From Brevibacillus brevis (GTDB lineage: Bacteria > Bacillota > Bacilli > Brevibacillales > Brevibacillaceae): 64,000 bases of DNA. Below the pieces are notes generated by a model. That model was not told the DNA's origin. It made no database searches and worked only from the letters and a program-made list of their open reading frames with translations. Numbering within the stretch: the stretch's first letter is position 1; every line of letters begins with the position of its first letter. The stretch lies in the NCBI RefSeq assembly GCF_031583145.1, contig NZ_CP134050.1, positions 5,321,501 through 5,385,500 of the forward strand, in the 5' to 3' direction. Made by a program: the position numbers and the translations under genes. Positions 8,155 to 18,409 of the stretch are shown piece after piece.

Positions 8155-11100
8155 TGGACGCTTCCTCCTCTCCTGTCTGCTGTTTTTGCTCCAGCATGCT
8201 CCAGATTTGCTTGTTGTTCCATTTCGTGAGTATGCGGTGCTGATTGCCGCCCGTTTCCCCGTCAAACTGGCATACGGGTTTGTACGAGCAGTAATCGCAG
8301 GCCGTCATCGTCCCGTTGGAATACGGTGCGATATGGATGTCGCCGTCTGTCATTCTCGTGCTGATCTCCTTCACCGTATCGCGCACAAACGAAGTCAGCG
8401 CCTGAAACTGCTCGGCAGTCGCTACCGACGAACGCGAAGAGAGCGTGCCGTCCTTCTTGATCTCAAAGGGGACGAGCTCTGACGCCCCTTGCTCGACCTG
8501 GGCATCCATCATCCTCGCAAGCTCGGATCGGCCAGCATCAGCCCTTTCATACGGAGCCGCTTGGCGCGCTCCCGGGCAGCCTCTTCGGAGGAAAGCAGCC
8601 GTTTTGCGGTAACAAACGGATCCGCCACCTGATAATAGAAAACGCCGCCCATCTCCGCTTTTTTCCCCAGCCATTGTTCCGCATTCGCGACCACGACGTC
8701 GAGATAGACCAGGAGCTGCAGGTTGAGGCCGTTCCATACATCCGAGAGCTGCAGCTGCTTGGGACTGGACTTGTAGTCGATGACGCGCAAGTACGGCACG
8801 TCGCCATCGAGGGATTGGTCCACCCGGTCGATTCGGCCGATCAGCTGCAGGTCCACCCCGTTTTCCAGCTGGAGCGAAAGTCCCGGCAGATCGCCATTCG
8901 GCCCGAAGGAAACCTCCAGTCCGACTGGTGCGAAGCGGCTTCGCTTGGCGTGCTCGCCAAGCACGTAGATCGCCCGTCCCACCGCCCGCTTCAGCTTTCC
9001 GGACAGGTAGCGGTAGCGGGCAGTCCGCGTCAAGATGCTGCTTCTTGTAGCCGGGACGAGCTCTTCCACTACATCGTTGGCCAGCTGCATGCTGCTGCCT
9101 TCCGTGAGCCTGCTCCACTCCAGGTTTTCCTCGTTCATTTTTTCCACGGCTCTCTTCAGCGAGGCGTGGAAAAGCTCACCGACGTCAAATCGCTCGAGCT
9201 TGTACAACGTCCGTTCGGACAGCCTGAGTCCGTGGGAGGAGAAATGGGAAAACGGACAGGACTGAAAGCGTTCCAGCCTGGACACGCTCATCCTGAGCTG
9301 CTGGCCATATAAGCCGAGGCTTGTCTCCGTTCGCAGCTCGGACGGCAAATTCGCGTAACGCAAGCCCGATAGCAGCCATTTCTCTCTCGCTTCCTCGCCG
9401 GAGTGACGGATGTACCAGTCGTACACTTCCCACCAGAAGCCAGGCAGCTCTCCCGTCTTCTTCATCGCGCGAAGGAGAGTCAGCAAGTGGCTGAACACCC
9501 GTCGCGGATGGCCCAGCAAAAAGGAGTCCGTCTCTGGATCTCCCGTCGGCTCATTGTGGAAAAACGGGTGCTCGACGGCGGGGAGAACCTCCTTTACCCG
9601 CGAAAATACCGATGACGGCAGAAGGGCTGCCCCTTCGTGATCGGCCAGGGCGCAGCTCAGCAACAGCCGCTCGGAAGGTCTCGTCATGGCCTGATAAAGC
9701 AGATACGGCTCCGCCATCAGCCGCTGTCTCGCGCCGGGAGCCAGCTCGATCCCCAGCTCGGCGAGCCGTTCGCGCTCCGCTTCATCGAGGATGCCATCCT
9801 CCTTCGGCCGCAGCGGAATGACGCCTTCATTTACGCCGAGCAGAAACAACGCCTTGACATCCGGCTGGCGCGAACGCTCCATGGACCCGACCAGCACCTG
9901 GTCGAGAGCGGGCGGGACAAGCCCGAGCTCGATTGTCTCCAGGCCGCTGTCGAGCACGCGCGCGTAGGTGGCGAGGTCCAGCTGTTCTTCGCCCATGACT
10001 TCCACCACCTGGTCCATCAGCTCGATCAGCCCGCTCCACACTTGGCCGTGCACCTGCGCCGCATCCAGGTCGCCCTTTTCCTCGGCTTGCCGCTGCCAGC
10101 GCTCGAGCTTGCCAGGGACATCGAGCGAGGCCAGCAGATTGTACAAGGCTGCCGTCATTTCCCTGACATTCTTGCCAGCAGCCTGCTTCATTTCCTTTTC
10201 AAAGGCAAGCAGTGGGGAGGCGTACTTGCGGCGAAGCTCGTCGGCTCTGCCGTCATCCTGCGCCCCGGCCGCTCCCCGGAAGCTCCAGGCTGACTCGTCC
10301 CCCCATTGGGAACCGAAGACGCCGTGGGCCAGGACGTAATTCTCCAGGAAGTCCACGTCCCGGCGAGACTCGTCGTCGCCCAGCGTATCCAGCGACAGCA
10401 AATCGGTCTTCAGGCAGCGAAATACCGCATCGTACCGCCACCTTGTCACGATGACTTCGAGGGCCGAGCGGACGAGCTCGACCAACGGATGATGCATAAC
10501 CGTACGCTTGTGGTCGAGAAAGTGCGGAATTCCGTAATCCGTAAAAACCGAGCTGATTTCATCCGCGTACGTGCCGATTTCTCGCAGCAGAATGGCCATA
10601 TCCTTCCAGCGGTAGCCTTCCTCGCGAGCCAGCTGCAGGATTTGCAGCGCGACCGCCTCTACCTCGGCTCTCCGGTTCGCCGCCGACAGCAAGGCTACCT
10701 CCATCGGCCGGCTCGGCTCAGGCGCCGCTCCCGGATCTCCCCATTGAAAATAGGTCCGCTCCAGATGCTGCAGCCACGGGCTTTCCGCAAAACGCACAGT
10801 ATCTACCAGGAGAACCGGCTGTTCGATGGCGACACCCGCTTCCCGCGCCATCAGCTCCAGCGCCTGATATGTACGCAAGGTCGGGTGGAACAAGCCCAGC
10901 TCGTCGACTGCATCATACCGCTGGGCAGGGTCGAGCGAGAGTGCGATCGTCACCTTCCGGGCGTGGATCATCAACTGCTCGATCAGACGCAGCTCCTGAT
11001 TGGTAAAGCCGGTAAAGCCGTCGATGAACACCTCCGCCCGCCTGATGTAGGCGGAGTCGGGGACCATGACCGCCACCCGGTTCAGCATGTCGTCGGCGTC

Positions 11101-11631
11101 GCAGTACCCGTCTGCCAAATACGCCTCGTACGCATCCAGGATCAGCCGCAGGTCGTTCATTTTTTGATTGAGGTTGGCGCTGCCCCATTCCAGGTTCTCC
11201 GAATGGGCCAACGTCACGCCGTACGACTTGAACTCGCTGATCAATCGTCCGAGCTGCGAGGCAAAGCCTGGCTGCGAGGCCGAGCGCGCAAACATCTGCA
11301 GCTCTTCCTTGTGCCGCTCCAAAAGCATGCGCAAGACCATATGCTTGCCCAGATCATCCACGGGAACCAGCGTCAAATCTCCCAGCTCCTGCAGCAAGCG
11401 ATGCGCCAGCCGGCCAAAGCTCAGAACCTGGGTCCCGATGACCCCGTCCAGCCCCGGCAAGGTCGCCAGGGCGTACTCCTCCTGAAAGCTGGCCTGCTCC
11501 GGGACCAGCAGGATCATCGGCGATCCGAACGGATCCGTTTTTCGCCGCTCTGAAATTTTCCGGTGCATCTGCTGATGGATCGCTGTCGTTTTCCCGCTCC
11601 CCGCACGCCCCAGAACAAATTGGACTGCCAT
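8120..11631 (-). pseudogene. addB: ATP-dependent helicase/nuclease subunit B (AddB), frameshifted near 8517-8521
   Basis: AddB is the partner of AddA; it recognises Chi and cuts the other strand, using an iron-sulfur-stabilised nuclease domain. The main frame (11631-8509, ATG behind GAGGAGAG) gives 1040 residues with GRAGSGKTTAIHQQM at the N-terminus and the nuclease motif LRVIDYKSS, then ends KGLMLADPSLRG-stop. The missing C-terminus, RMMDAQVEQG...FEIKKDGTLSSRSSV...ACDYCSYKPVCQFD, is intact in the next frame down to a stop at 8120. Adding one base near 8517-8521 (TTGCG to TTGGCG) would give SLARMMD and a 1170-residue protein, close to the normal AddB length of about 1160-1170. Three of the four iron-sulfur cysteines (CxxCx5C) are past the break; the first is in FQSCPFSHF. 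It is either a real mutation or a sequencing error. The restored end overlaps addA by 35 nt. Confidence 0.85.
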
Positions 11632-11646
11632 GTTTTTCTCTCCTCG

Positions 11647-14600
11647 CTATTCCATTTCCAGATGGAGCCTGCTGCCCGCTCCCATCGGCTCAGCAGGCGT
11701 GACAATCAGCCTGCGCGGCATCCGCAGACGGATTTCCGGCACGTGGCTGATGACGCCGATCGCAAAGTCGTCCATGCGCAGACGTTCCAGCGCATCCATG
11801 ACCACTTCCAGCAAATCCGGGTCCAGCGTACCGAAGCCTTCGTCCAGGAAGAAGAACTCCAGCCGCCCGCCGCGCATCTGGATCTCCATCGACAAGGCAA
11901 GCGCCAGCGAGAGCGAGGTCAGGAACGTCTCTCCGCCGCTCAGCGTGCTCACAGGTCGACGCATGCCCCCCGCTCCCTCGTCGCGCAGGACAAACTCGCC
12001 TTCATCTCCGATTTCGAGAGCGTAGCGCCCGGCGGTCATCCGCTTCAAGTGGTACGACGCGTCCCGCGCGATGGTCGCCAGCTTTTCCTCAGCAATGAAC
12101 TGGACAAAGGCCTTGGCTTCGAACAGCTTTTTCAGCTCCTCCAGCCTGCTTTGCTCATCCTGCTGTTCCTCCAGCTCTTTTTCCAGCTCCAGCCATTTTT
12201 CGTGATTGCTCTCCATCCGGTCTACCTGCTCTTTGGCCACAGCTACCTGCTTTTGCACCTCCTGGAAGGTCTGCTCCCACGCATCCCACTCCTGTTTGGC
12301 CGACAAAAACTCCTCGCCGGATACCGTACGTCCGGCCAAGCTTTGTACGAGCCGGCCTTCCTCATAGCGCAATTGGTCGCGCGCCCGCTCGAATGACTCG
12401 ACCAGCTGGACGGCCTCGGGGAGCCGCTCGCGCTCTGCATACCATTGCCGGACTTCCTCGACTGTCGCCATTCCGCTCTCTGCCAAAGCGCTTTGCAAAG
12501 CCTCATGCGCTTCAGCCCGCTGGCGCGTCAAAACGGCGTACGCCTCCGTATGCTTGAGCAGGTTGTTTTGGGCCGACTCGCGCACGGCAGCCGTCTCTTT
12601 TCGTTTTGCTTCCGCCGCGCTTACCGCCTCGCGCAACCCGGCGATCGTCTCCTCGATCAGTCTCAGCCGCTCGCGGGCAGGCTGTCCACCGGTCCGCTCC
12701 AGCCATTGCGCGTGCTTTTGCTCCCACATGCGCTTTCGGTCGTCGAGCTTTTCGGCGACGGACGCTTCCCGGGCCTTCCATTCGCTCCGGCTCGCCCTTG
12801 TTGCCTCGCACTGGGCCTGCAGCTTGCCGCGAAGCTGCTCTTTTTCCGCACGGACGCTTTGCAGCCCGGCCATTTGACGATCGCGTCTGCCTATTTCCTC
12901 GTAATGCCGCTCGATCTCTTCTATCCGCAAGTCTTTGCGCTTGGCATCCAGCTCTTCAGACGCCCGCAAGACCTTTTCCTCTGCCGCCTGCATGCGGCTT
13001 TTCCCATCGGATATCGATTTTCCCAGCTGCTCGAGAATCAGGTCGCTGCGCTCCAGCAGCCGCTTTTGCTCCGCTTCTTCCTCGCGCAATGACTCGAGCT
13101 GCTGCAGCAGCCGCTCCCGCTCTTCCCGAGCACGCTGCCGCTGCTCCTGCTTCGCCGCCAGCTCCTTTTCCTCGCGCTGGTACACAGCGAGCAGCTCCTC
13201 GAACGATTCCACGGCCCATGTTTCCCCGTGTCCGCTGCACTCCTTTTTGATTGTTTCCAGCCGGACTTCCAGCGACTCCCGCTCCCCCTGCAATGAAGTC
13301 AGCCGATCTTCGAAAGCGAGCTGCTCTCCCTTGGCGGTGAGCAGAGCTTCCTTCGCCAGTCTGGCCAGCCGCTCGGCTTCGCGCAGCGATTCTTCCGCAG
13401 TCTTGATTCTCTCCCGCAGCGACTCGCCTTCCGATCGCGACTCCTCGCTGCCGCTGTGCTGTCCTTCCCGCGGATGATGGACGGAACCGCAGACGGGGCA
13501 TTCTTCCCCGTCCGCAAGCCTCTCGCGCAAGTAGCGGGCCATGTTTTCCTGCTGCCAACGCTCCCAAGCCTCGCGCAGTTCCTGACAAAGAACCTGTTGC
13601 CTCGCGACTTGTGCGTCCTTCTCTTCGCTGTCAGCCAGCAGCGCGCTCCAGCGGGCCTCAGCCTGCCGCTTTTCTCCGGCAGTCTTTTCCCAACGGCTCT
13701 GCCAATCAGCAGACTGCTGCAACAGCTCCCGCCACTGGCGGCCCACTTGCTTCATCTCATTCAGAACCGATCTGGCCCGCTCCCACTCGTCATCGGAGAG
13801 GATCTGGGGGGCTTCCGCAGAAGCCAATTCTTTTGCCTGCTCCAGCCGCTTGGCGCTTGCCTCCCAATTCTGGCGGTGCTGTTGCGCCTGCCGGGATACC
13901 TCCTGAAGCTGCTGCTCGGCCGCAGCGACCTCCTTTTGCAGCTCCTGCAGCTTGGCGTGTTCCCGCTCCCAGTGCTGCCTGGCCTCTCTGGATGCCGTCA
14001 CCTGCTCGCGCCATTCCGGAGTGACGACTGCCTGCTTCATCTGCTCATCCAGCCTTTTCCACTCCAGCTCCCACGCTTGCAGTGCCTGCTCGTCCCGGAC
14101 AAGCTGCTCTTCTGTCTGGGCCAGAGCCGCAAGCACTTCGCTCTTTTCCCGCTCGAGCCGTGTCCACTCTTCCCGGATCGCCGCCAGCTCGGCTTCCCAT
14201 TCCTCCGCCTGAGCCAACCGGCCTTTTTGCTCGAGCAAATCCGGCTCCCGGGACAGCAAGGCCGTCTGGGCATCCTGAAAATGCTGTTCTGCGGACTCCA
14301 GCATGGCACGGGCGCGCTCCTGCTCCTCCTTGCTGCGCTCCACGGCCTGACCGGTGGCCAGCCATTCCCGGTCCAACCGCTCCCACTGCTGCACGAGCGG
14401 CCACAGCCGGATGCTGGACTCCCAGCCGCGAATGCGCGCTTGCCACGACTCGATCTCAGGCTGCCGGGCAGCGTACTCCTGCAGCTGCTCTTGCACGCGC
14501 CCCAGCTCCTGCTGCCACTGATGCACCTGCTCCAGCTCCTTCAGCTTGCCTGCCAGCTCCTGCTTTTGCCGCGCGTATTCCTGCTCCTTTTTCGCTGCTT

Positions 14601-15291
14601 CCGCCCATGTCTCCCTCGCGAACTCCAGCGCTTCATACCCGGCATCTCCCAGCGTAGCCGCCTCCAGCTGCAAGCGGTGCATCTGTTCCTTCACCTGCTC
14701 CAGCGCGTTCCGAACGCGCTCGCTCAGCTTTTCGCCATAGATATGCAGGCGGAACATCCGTTGCAGCATCTCATTGCGCTCGCTGCCTTTCAGTGTCAAA
14801 AAGCGGGAAAACTGCCCCTGCGGCAGCACGACGGCGCGGGTAAAATCCTGCAGGGTCAGTCCGATCAACGCTTCGATCGCCGCAGTAGCCGCCGTCGCCT
14901 TGGATTCCAGCACCACATCCGGTTCGCCGGTCAAGTCACCTGACTGGATCAGGCGCACCTCCGGCTGGCGCTTGTTCCCCTTTTTGTCCAGGCCGAATTC
15001 CCGCTCTACGGTATAGCGCTTGCGATCCGCGTCCTTGCCCAGCTCGAAGGTAAAGGAAACTAAGACGCGCTGTTCGAGCTGATTTAGCACTTCCTTCGGG
15101 TGGTTCCCCCCGCCCAGGCGGACCACCTGCCCGTAGAGCGCGAGTGTGATCGCGTCCAAAATGGTGGATTTCCCGCTTCCCGTCGGACCAAATATCCCGA
15201 ACAGTCCGGCCTGGCACAGGATTTCGAAATCGACTTCCTGCAATTCCCGGTAGCTGTGCATTCCCGACAGCTTCAATCGTATCGGTCTCAC
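11647..15291 (-). CDS. sbcC: Exonuclease subunit SbcC (Rad50-like ATPase)
   Basis: A 1214-residue SMC-like ATPase that works with SbcD to open and trim hairpins and protein-blocked DNA ends. The Walker A motif FGPTGSGKSTILDA is at residues 34-47, followed by two very long coiled-coil arms rich in Glu, Gln, Arg and Leu. The zinc hook ECPVCGSVHHP is near the middle. The C-terminal signature LSGGETFLTSLSLALAL and Walker B FFLDEGFGTLD complete the ATPase head. It starts at GTG 15291, whose last two bases overlap the TGA of sbcD, so translation is coupled. The length fits firmicute SbcC (about 1100-1200). Only 15 nt separate its stop from the addB start, so the four repair genes form one operon. 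Confidence 0.96.
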   Translation of the reverse strand: MRPIRLKLSGMHSYRELQEVDFEILCQAGLFGIFGPTGSGKSTILDAITLALYGQVVRLGGGNHPKEVLNQLEQRVLVSFTFELGKDADRKRYTVEREFGLDKKGNKRQPEVRLIQSGDLTGEPDVVLESKATAATAAIEALIGLTLQDFTRAVVLPQGQFSRFLTLKGSERNEMLQRMFRLHIYGEKLSERVRNALEQVKEQMHRLQLEAATLGDAGYEALEFARETWAEAAKKEQEYARQKQELAGKLKELEQVHQWQQELGRVQEQLQEYAARQPEIESWQARIRGWESSIRLWPLVQQWERLDREWLATGQAVERSKEEQERARAMLESAEQHFQDAQTALLSREPDLLEQKGRLAQAEEWEAELAAIREEWTRLEREKSEVLAALAQTEEQLVRDEQALQAWELEWKRLDEQMKQAVVTPEWREQVTASREARQHWEREHAKLQELQKEVAAAEQQLQEVSRQAQQHRQNWEASAKRLEQAKELASAEAPQILSDDEWERARSVLNEMKQVGRQWRELLQQSADWQSRWEKTAGEKRQAEARWSALLADSEEKDAQVARQQVLCQELREAWERWQQENMARYLRERLADGEECPVCGSVHHPREGQHSGSEESRSEGESLRERIKTAEESLREAERLARLAKEALLTAKGEQLAFEDRLTSLQGERESLEVRLETIKKECSGHGETWAVESFEELLAVYQREEKELAAKQEQRQRAREERERLLQQLESLREEEAEQKRLLERSDLILEQLGKSISDGKSRMQAAEEKVLRASEELDAKRKDLRIEEIERHYEEIGRRDRQMAGLQSVRAEKEQLRGKLQAQCEATRASRSEWKAREASVAEKLDDRKRMWEQKHAQWLERTGGQPARERLRLIEETIAGLREAVSAAEAKRKETAAVRESAQNNLLKHTEAYAVLTRQRAEAHEALQSALAESGMATVEEVRQWYAERERLPEAVQLVESFERARDQLRYEEGRLVQSLAGRTVSGEEFLSAKQEWDAWEQTFQEVQKQVAVAKEQVDRMESNHEKWLELEKELEEQQDEQSRLEELKKLFEAKAFVQFIAEEKLATIARDASYHLKRMTAGRYALEIGDEGEFVLRDEGAGGMRRPVSTLSGGETFLTSLSLALALSMEIQMRGGRLEFFFLDEGFGTLDPDLLEVVMDALERLRMDDFAIGVISHVPEIRLRMPRRLIVTPAEPMGAGSRLHLEME

Positions 15292-16541
15292 TGCTCTTCC
15301 TCCTCTCCGCCCGTCTCTGCCAGCAAACGCTGGAACATCGCGACCAGCCGCTCATCCGGCTGCGCTCCCCGCTTTCGCTCATAGAAGCGTCTGAACAGCT
15401 GATCCGGCGTCAGCTCGGTCAGCTCCACGCGCTGGGCCCGGTCGTCTTCCTCCTGATCGGTTCGGACTACCACGCGCTGAATCTTGAGAAAATCGTCGCT
15501 CATTTTTCGAAGCCGCTGAAACTCTGCCGGGTCAATCACATCCGACACGTGCAGCTCCAGATCGATCCAGGCCCCGGCGTCGCGGCCCTCCGCCAGCCAG
15601 CGCTCTACCTGTGCGATGCCTTCCGTGGCCTTCCACTTCGTGAGTGGACGTCCGCTCGTCAGGTACACAATCTCCTCCTGCACCTCGCCCCCTGGCACGA
15701 CATCGACCAGCACGACCGCCTTGCTCTGCCCCGCCTCGGAAAAGCTGTAGCACAAGGGTGATCCGCTGTAACGAACCAGAGGCTTGTCCCTGAGCTTTTG
15801 CAGGCGGTGCAAGTGGCCGAGCGCCACATAGTCGGCCTTTTCAGGGAAAGCGAGCGGCGAGACGGTCATAGCTCCGCCGATCTGGATGGGGCGCTCCGAA
15901 TCCGTCTCGAGCCCGCCCATCACAAACAGATGGCTGGTGATCAGATTGACGGTATCGTCGCGAAAATGGCCGGACAGCTCCGACAGCAGCGCTGCGATCC
16001 GCTCGGAAAAAGCGAGCTGCATCTGTTCCTGGGTAAAGCTCTCGGACAACAGCTCTTTCAGCCGGGATTCCGACGGATACGGCAACGCCAGCACGACCGC
16101 ATGGTGATCGCACCCCGGCACGGAGAGCTCCAGCCAAGACGGACCCCCGTTGACAATCCGCACGCGTCCTTCCGCTGTCTCCTCCGGCGTAAGCGGCGCT
16201 TCTTTCGGCAGACCCAGCAAAACGATCCCGTGCTTCATCGCCAGTGGCGCTGCCGCCCTGACCCGCTCGGGCTGATCGTGGTTGCCCGCAATGACGACCA
16301 CGCCGCGCCTCCCCTCGGAGGACAGACGCTCCAACGCCTCGTAAAACAGCTCCTCCGCCCATGCAGGCGGATTGACGGAGTCGTACACGTCGCCCGCGAT
16401 GAGTACCAGATCGACGTGCCGCTCGTCCGCGATCCTGCACAGCTCGTCCACAAACGCCGCTTGCTCTGCCCGCCGATCCCGGCCTTCCAGCTGCCGCCCG
16501 AAGTGCCAATCGGCCGTATGTAAAATGCGCAAGTCTTTCAC
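15288..16541 (-). CDS. sbcD: Exonuclease subunit SbcD (Mre11-like metallophosphoesterase)
   Basis: A 417-residue manganese-dependent nuclease partner of SbcC and the first gene of the repair operon. It carries the five phosphoesterase signatures in order: HTADWHFG (residues 8-15), LIAGDVYD, VIAGNHDQPER, the HLFVMGG helix and ALGHLHR. The C-terminal part, which contacts the SbcC coiled coil, is less conserved. GTG 16541 is used with a GAGGAAAGGG site a few bases upstream. The gene starts divergently from an exported-protein gene about 150 bp away, so the operon promoter probably lies within 16542-16688; I could not pick clear -35/-10 boxes. In B. subtilis the order is addB-addA-sbcD-sbcC, whereas here the two pairs are swapped. 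Confidence 0.95.
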   Translation of the reverse strand: MKDLRILHTADWHFGRQLEGRDRRAEQAAFVDELCRIADERHVDLVLIAGDVYDSVNPPAWAEELFYEALERLSSEGRRGVVVIAGNHDQPERVRAAAPLAMKHGIVLLGLPKEAPLTPEETAEGRVRIVNGGPSWLELSVPGCDHHAVVLALPYPSESRLKELLSESFTQEQMQLAFSERIAALLSELSGHFRDDTVNLITSHLFVMGGLETDSERPIQIGGAMTVSPLAFPEKADYVALGHLHRLQKLRDKPLVRYSGSPLCYSFSEAGQSKAVVLVDVVPGGEVQEEIVYLTSGRPLTKWKATEGIAQVERWLAEGRDAGAWIDLELHVSDVIDPAEFQRLRKMSDDFLKIQRVVVRTDQEEDDRAQRVELTELTPDQLFRRFYERKRGAQPDERLVAMFQRLLAETGGEEEEQ

Positions 16542-16688
16542 CCTTTCCTCACGATCATGTGTTTGCTTTTTATTGTAGCAAAAGACAGCGGAGAACGCGG
16601 CCTACAATTTACTCCACTTCACGGTAACTTTTTGCTGGCTGCCTTCGTCTTTCTACTAATCCGGCATGAAAGGAGACTGTTGCCCATT

Positions 16689-17423
16689 ATGCGCTGGCAC
16701 CTTTTATTTACGATCGCAGCATGGTTTGTCATGCCCGGGCTCGCCCAAGCAAGCACGCCCATCCAGGCTTCCTCCCCCCCTGAAGCAGACAAACAGCAAA
16801 TCATCTCGTGGATCAACGCCTCCGCCCAGCAAAAAGCATCGACCGATTCTTTTTCCTATCAATACGTCAATCTTGACGAGGACGATGATCTCGAGATTGT
16901 CGCCAAGGAAAACAGTTCGGTTCACATCGGCACCTTTTACGTTCTCGACCGTCGTTCGGACCATCAGTATGCACTGATCGCCGAGAAAAGGTGGAACGTG
17001 CCGCAGCTCCAAATGAAGCGCTGGGACATCACCAGCTACGAGGAAGGATCGGGATGGAATCGTTCAGACCCCGATCAAGTGGGTAGAATCGCCGGCAAAC
17101 GATTGTTTGAGACGATCAACCATACCGGAGGCACCGGGATTGTCGTGTACGAGGCTCACTTGTGGTACCTGGACAACGGCAACCTCATCGAAGCGTGGAG
17201 CGGCACTCTGCAGGAGACCGCGTACGAGACGGGTGGCAATGCGTACCGCACAGTCGGAAGCTACCAGCTGGTCGATTCGGAAAGCCCGCCCATCCTCTAC
17301 TACTGGCAGACGCTACTGAAGCTGGATCCGGACAGCGGCCAGCCACTTCCCGCCGCTCCTGTCACGAAGCTCGAAATTCTCACCTGGGAGAACGGTACCT
17401 TCCAAGAGAAAAGCTCCCGCTGA
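16689..17423 (+). CDS. Exported protein of unknown function
   Basis: About 244 residues. I use ATG 16689 because it gives a clean signal peptide (MRWHLLFTIAAWFVMPGLAQAS) and an AAAGGAGA sequence lies about a dozen bases upstream. An in-frame TTG at 16680 is closer to that site and is possible. The mature part is acidic and hydrophilic, with YQYVNLDEDDDLEIVAKE followed by GTFYVLDRRSDHQYALIAEK. This resembles calcium-type Asp-rich loops or repeat-like strands but is not a domain I can name. No lipobox, cell-wall anchor or catalytic motif is visible. The MBL-fold hydrolase gene follows after 43 nt on the same strand, so the two may be co-transcribed. Confidence 0.65.
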   Translation: MRWHLLFTIAAWFVMPGLAQASTPIQASSPPEADKQQIISWINASAQQKASTDSFSYQYVNLDEDDDLEIVAKENSSVHIGTFYVLDRRSDHQYALIAEKRWNVPQLQMKRWDITSYEEGSGWNRSDPDQVGRIAGKRLFETINHTGGTGIVVYEAHLWYLDNGNLIEAWSGTLQETAYETGGNAYRTVGSYQLVDSESPPILYYWQTLLKLDPDSGQPLPAAPVTKLEILTWENGTFQEKSSR

Positions 17424-17466
17424 TTGAAACGCAACCCGAAAGGAACACGCAAAGGAGAGTCCCGCC

Positions 17467-18297
17467 ATGATTCAATACCGCACGGAGTATGTCACCGTCT
17501 TTCAAAGCGCTTTGTTCCAAACGACGTCCACCGTCATTTCGCTGGACGAACATATCGTCATCGTGGATCCGAACTGGCTCCCCCACGAAGTCCGGGAAAT
17601 CCAGAACTACGTCGAAACCATCAGAGGAAACAAAGAGCTCTACCTGCTGTTCACGCACGGGGACTTCGATCATATCATCGGGTACCGGGCCTTTCCCGAC
17701 GCGAAGACCGTCGGCAGCATCGGGCTTCGAAATCATCCCAAGAAAGAACACAAGCTCCATCTCATACGCGAGTTCGATGCGACCTACTATTTGACCAGGG
17801 ATTATCCGATCGAATTTCCCGAGCTGGACATTTCCATTGCCGAAGATGCCTGGCAGCTCACGCTCGGAGGTTCGACCTTGCACTTTTACCTGGCTCCCGG
17901 TCATTCCGCAGACGGTTTGTTTACCGTCATCGAGCCCCTCGGTGTTTTTGTCGCCGGCGACTACCTCTCTGACTTCGAGCTGCCTTTCCTCTACGACAGC
18001 GCCAAGAGCTACAAGCACACTGTGCAAAAAGCCCTGAAGATCGTGGAGCGACACGAGGTTCAGCTGCTTGTTCCCGGTCACGGTCTTGCTACCGGCAGCC
18101 AGGTGGAGATGAGGAGGCGCGCGCATCTGGCTTTGGACCATCTGGAGAGACTGACCCAAGCCGTCATGGCGGGCGACGAAGCCGCGATCTCAGAAATGGA
18201 AAAGGAGCACGCCTTTTTCTCCCCTTCCACTCAGGAATCCCACAAGGAAAATGTCCGCATTATCCGCAGCGAATACACAGACAGATCAGCGAATTAG
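17467..18297 (+). CDS. MBL-fold metallo-hydrolase
   Basis: A 276-residue cytosolic hydrolase of the metallo-beta-lactamase superfamily, starting at ATG 17467 behind AAAGGAGAG. The metal-binding motif HxDxDH is present as THGDFDHIIG (around residue 60), the third ligand region as APGHSADG (around 145) with the bridging Asp in VAGDYLSD, and the last His in VPGHGLAT. It lacks a signal peptide and the extra features of true beta-lactamases, so it is more likely a thioesterase, lactonase or glyoxalase II-type enzyme; the substrate is unknown. The C-terminal 60 residues are helical and charged. A terminator follows at 18352-18390. Confidence 0.82.
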   Translation: MIQYRTEYVTVFQSALFQTTSTVISLDEHIVIVDPNWLPHEVREIQNYVETIRGNKELYLLFTHGDFDHIIGYRAFPDAKTVGSIGLRNHPKKEHKLHLIREFDATYYLTRDYPIEFPELDISIAEDAWQLTLGGSTLHFYLAPGHSADGLFTVIEPLGVFVAGDYLSDFELPFLYDSAKSYKHTVQKALKIVERHEVQLLVPGHGLATGSQVEMRRRAHLALDHLERLTQAVMAGDEAAISEMEKEHAFFSPSTQESHKENVRIIRSEYTDRSAN

Positions 18298-18351
18298 AAA
18301 ACCTGGCTACGATATGATTTTTGACGTTTTCTACATTCCTGTCTGTACAAC

Positions 18352-18390
18352 AAAGCCGCCTGCCCTGGGTAACGGGACAAGCGGCTTTTT
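18352..18390 (+). terminator. Terminator, probably bidirectional
   Basis: AAAGCCGC (18352-18359) pairs with GCGGCTTT (18381-18388) and T residues follow. The gene to the right (ctaA) ends at 18410 in the opposite direction, so the hairpin can serve both converging transcripts. Confidence 0.8.
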
Positions 18391-18409
18391 GGCTTAAGGC
18401 AGCCAGCAG

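Noticed and set aside
4228..16541. AddAB-SbcCD as an anti-phage system
   Set aside because: These are conserved recombination and repair genes present in most Bacillales; nothing suggests a dedicated defence role here.
17467..18297. Beta-lactamase resistance gene
   Set aside because: It has the metallo-beta-lactamase fold motif but no signal peptide or the loops of true beta-lactamases, so an ordinary MBL hydrolase is more likely.
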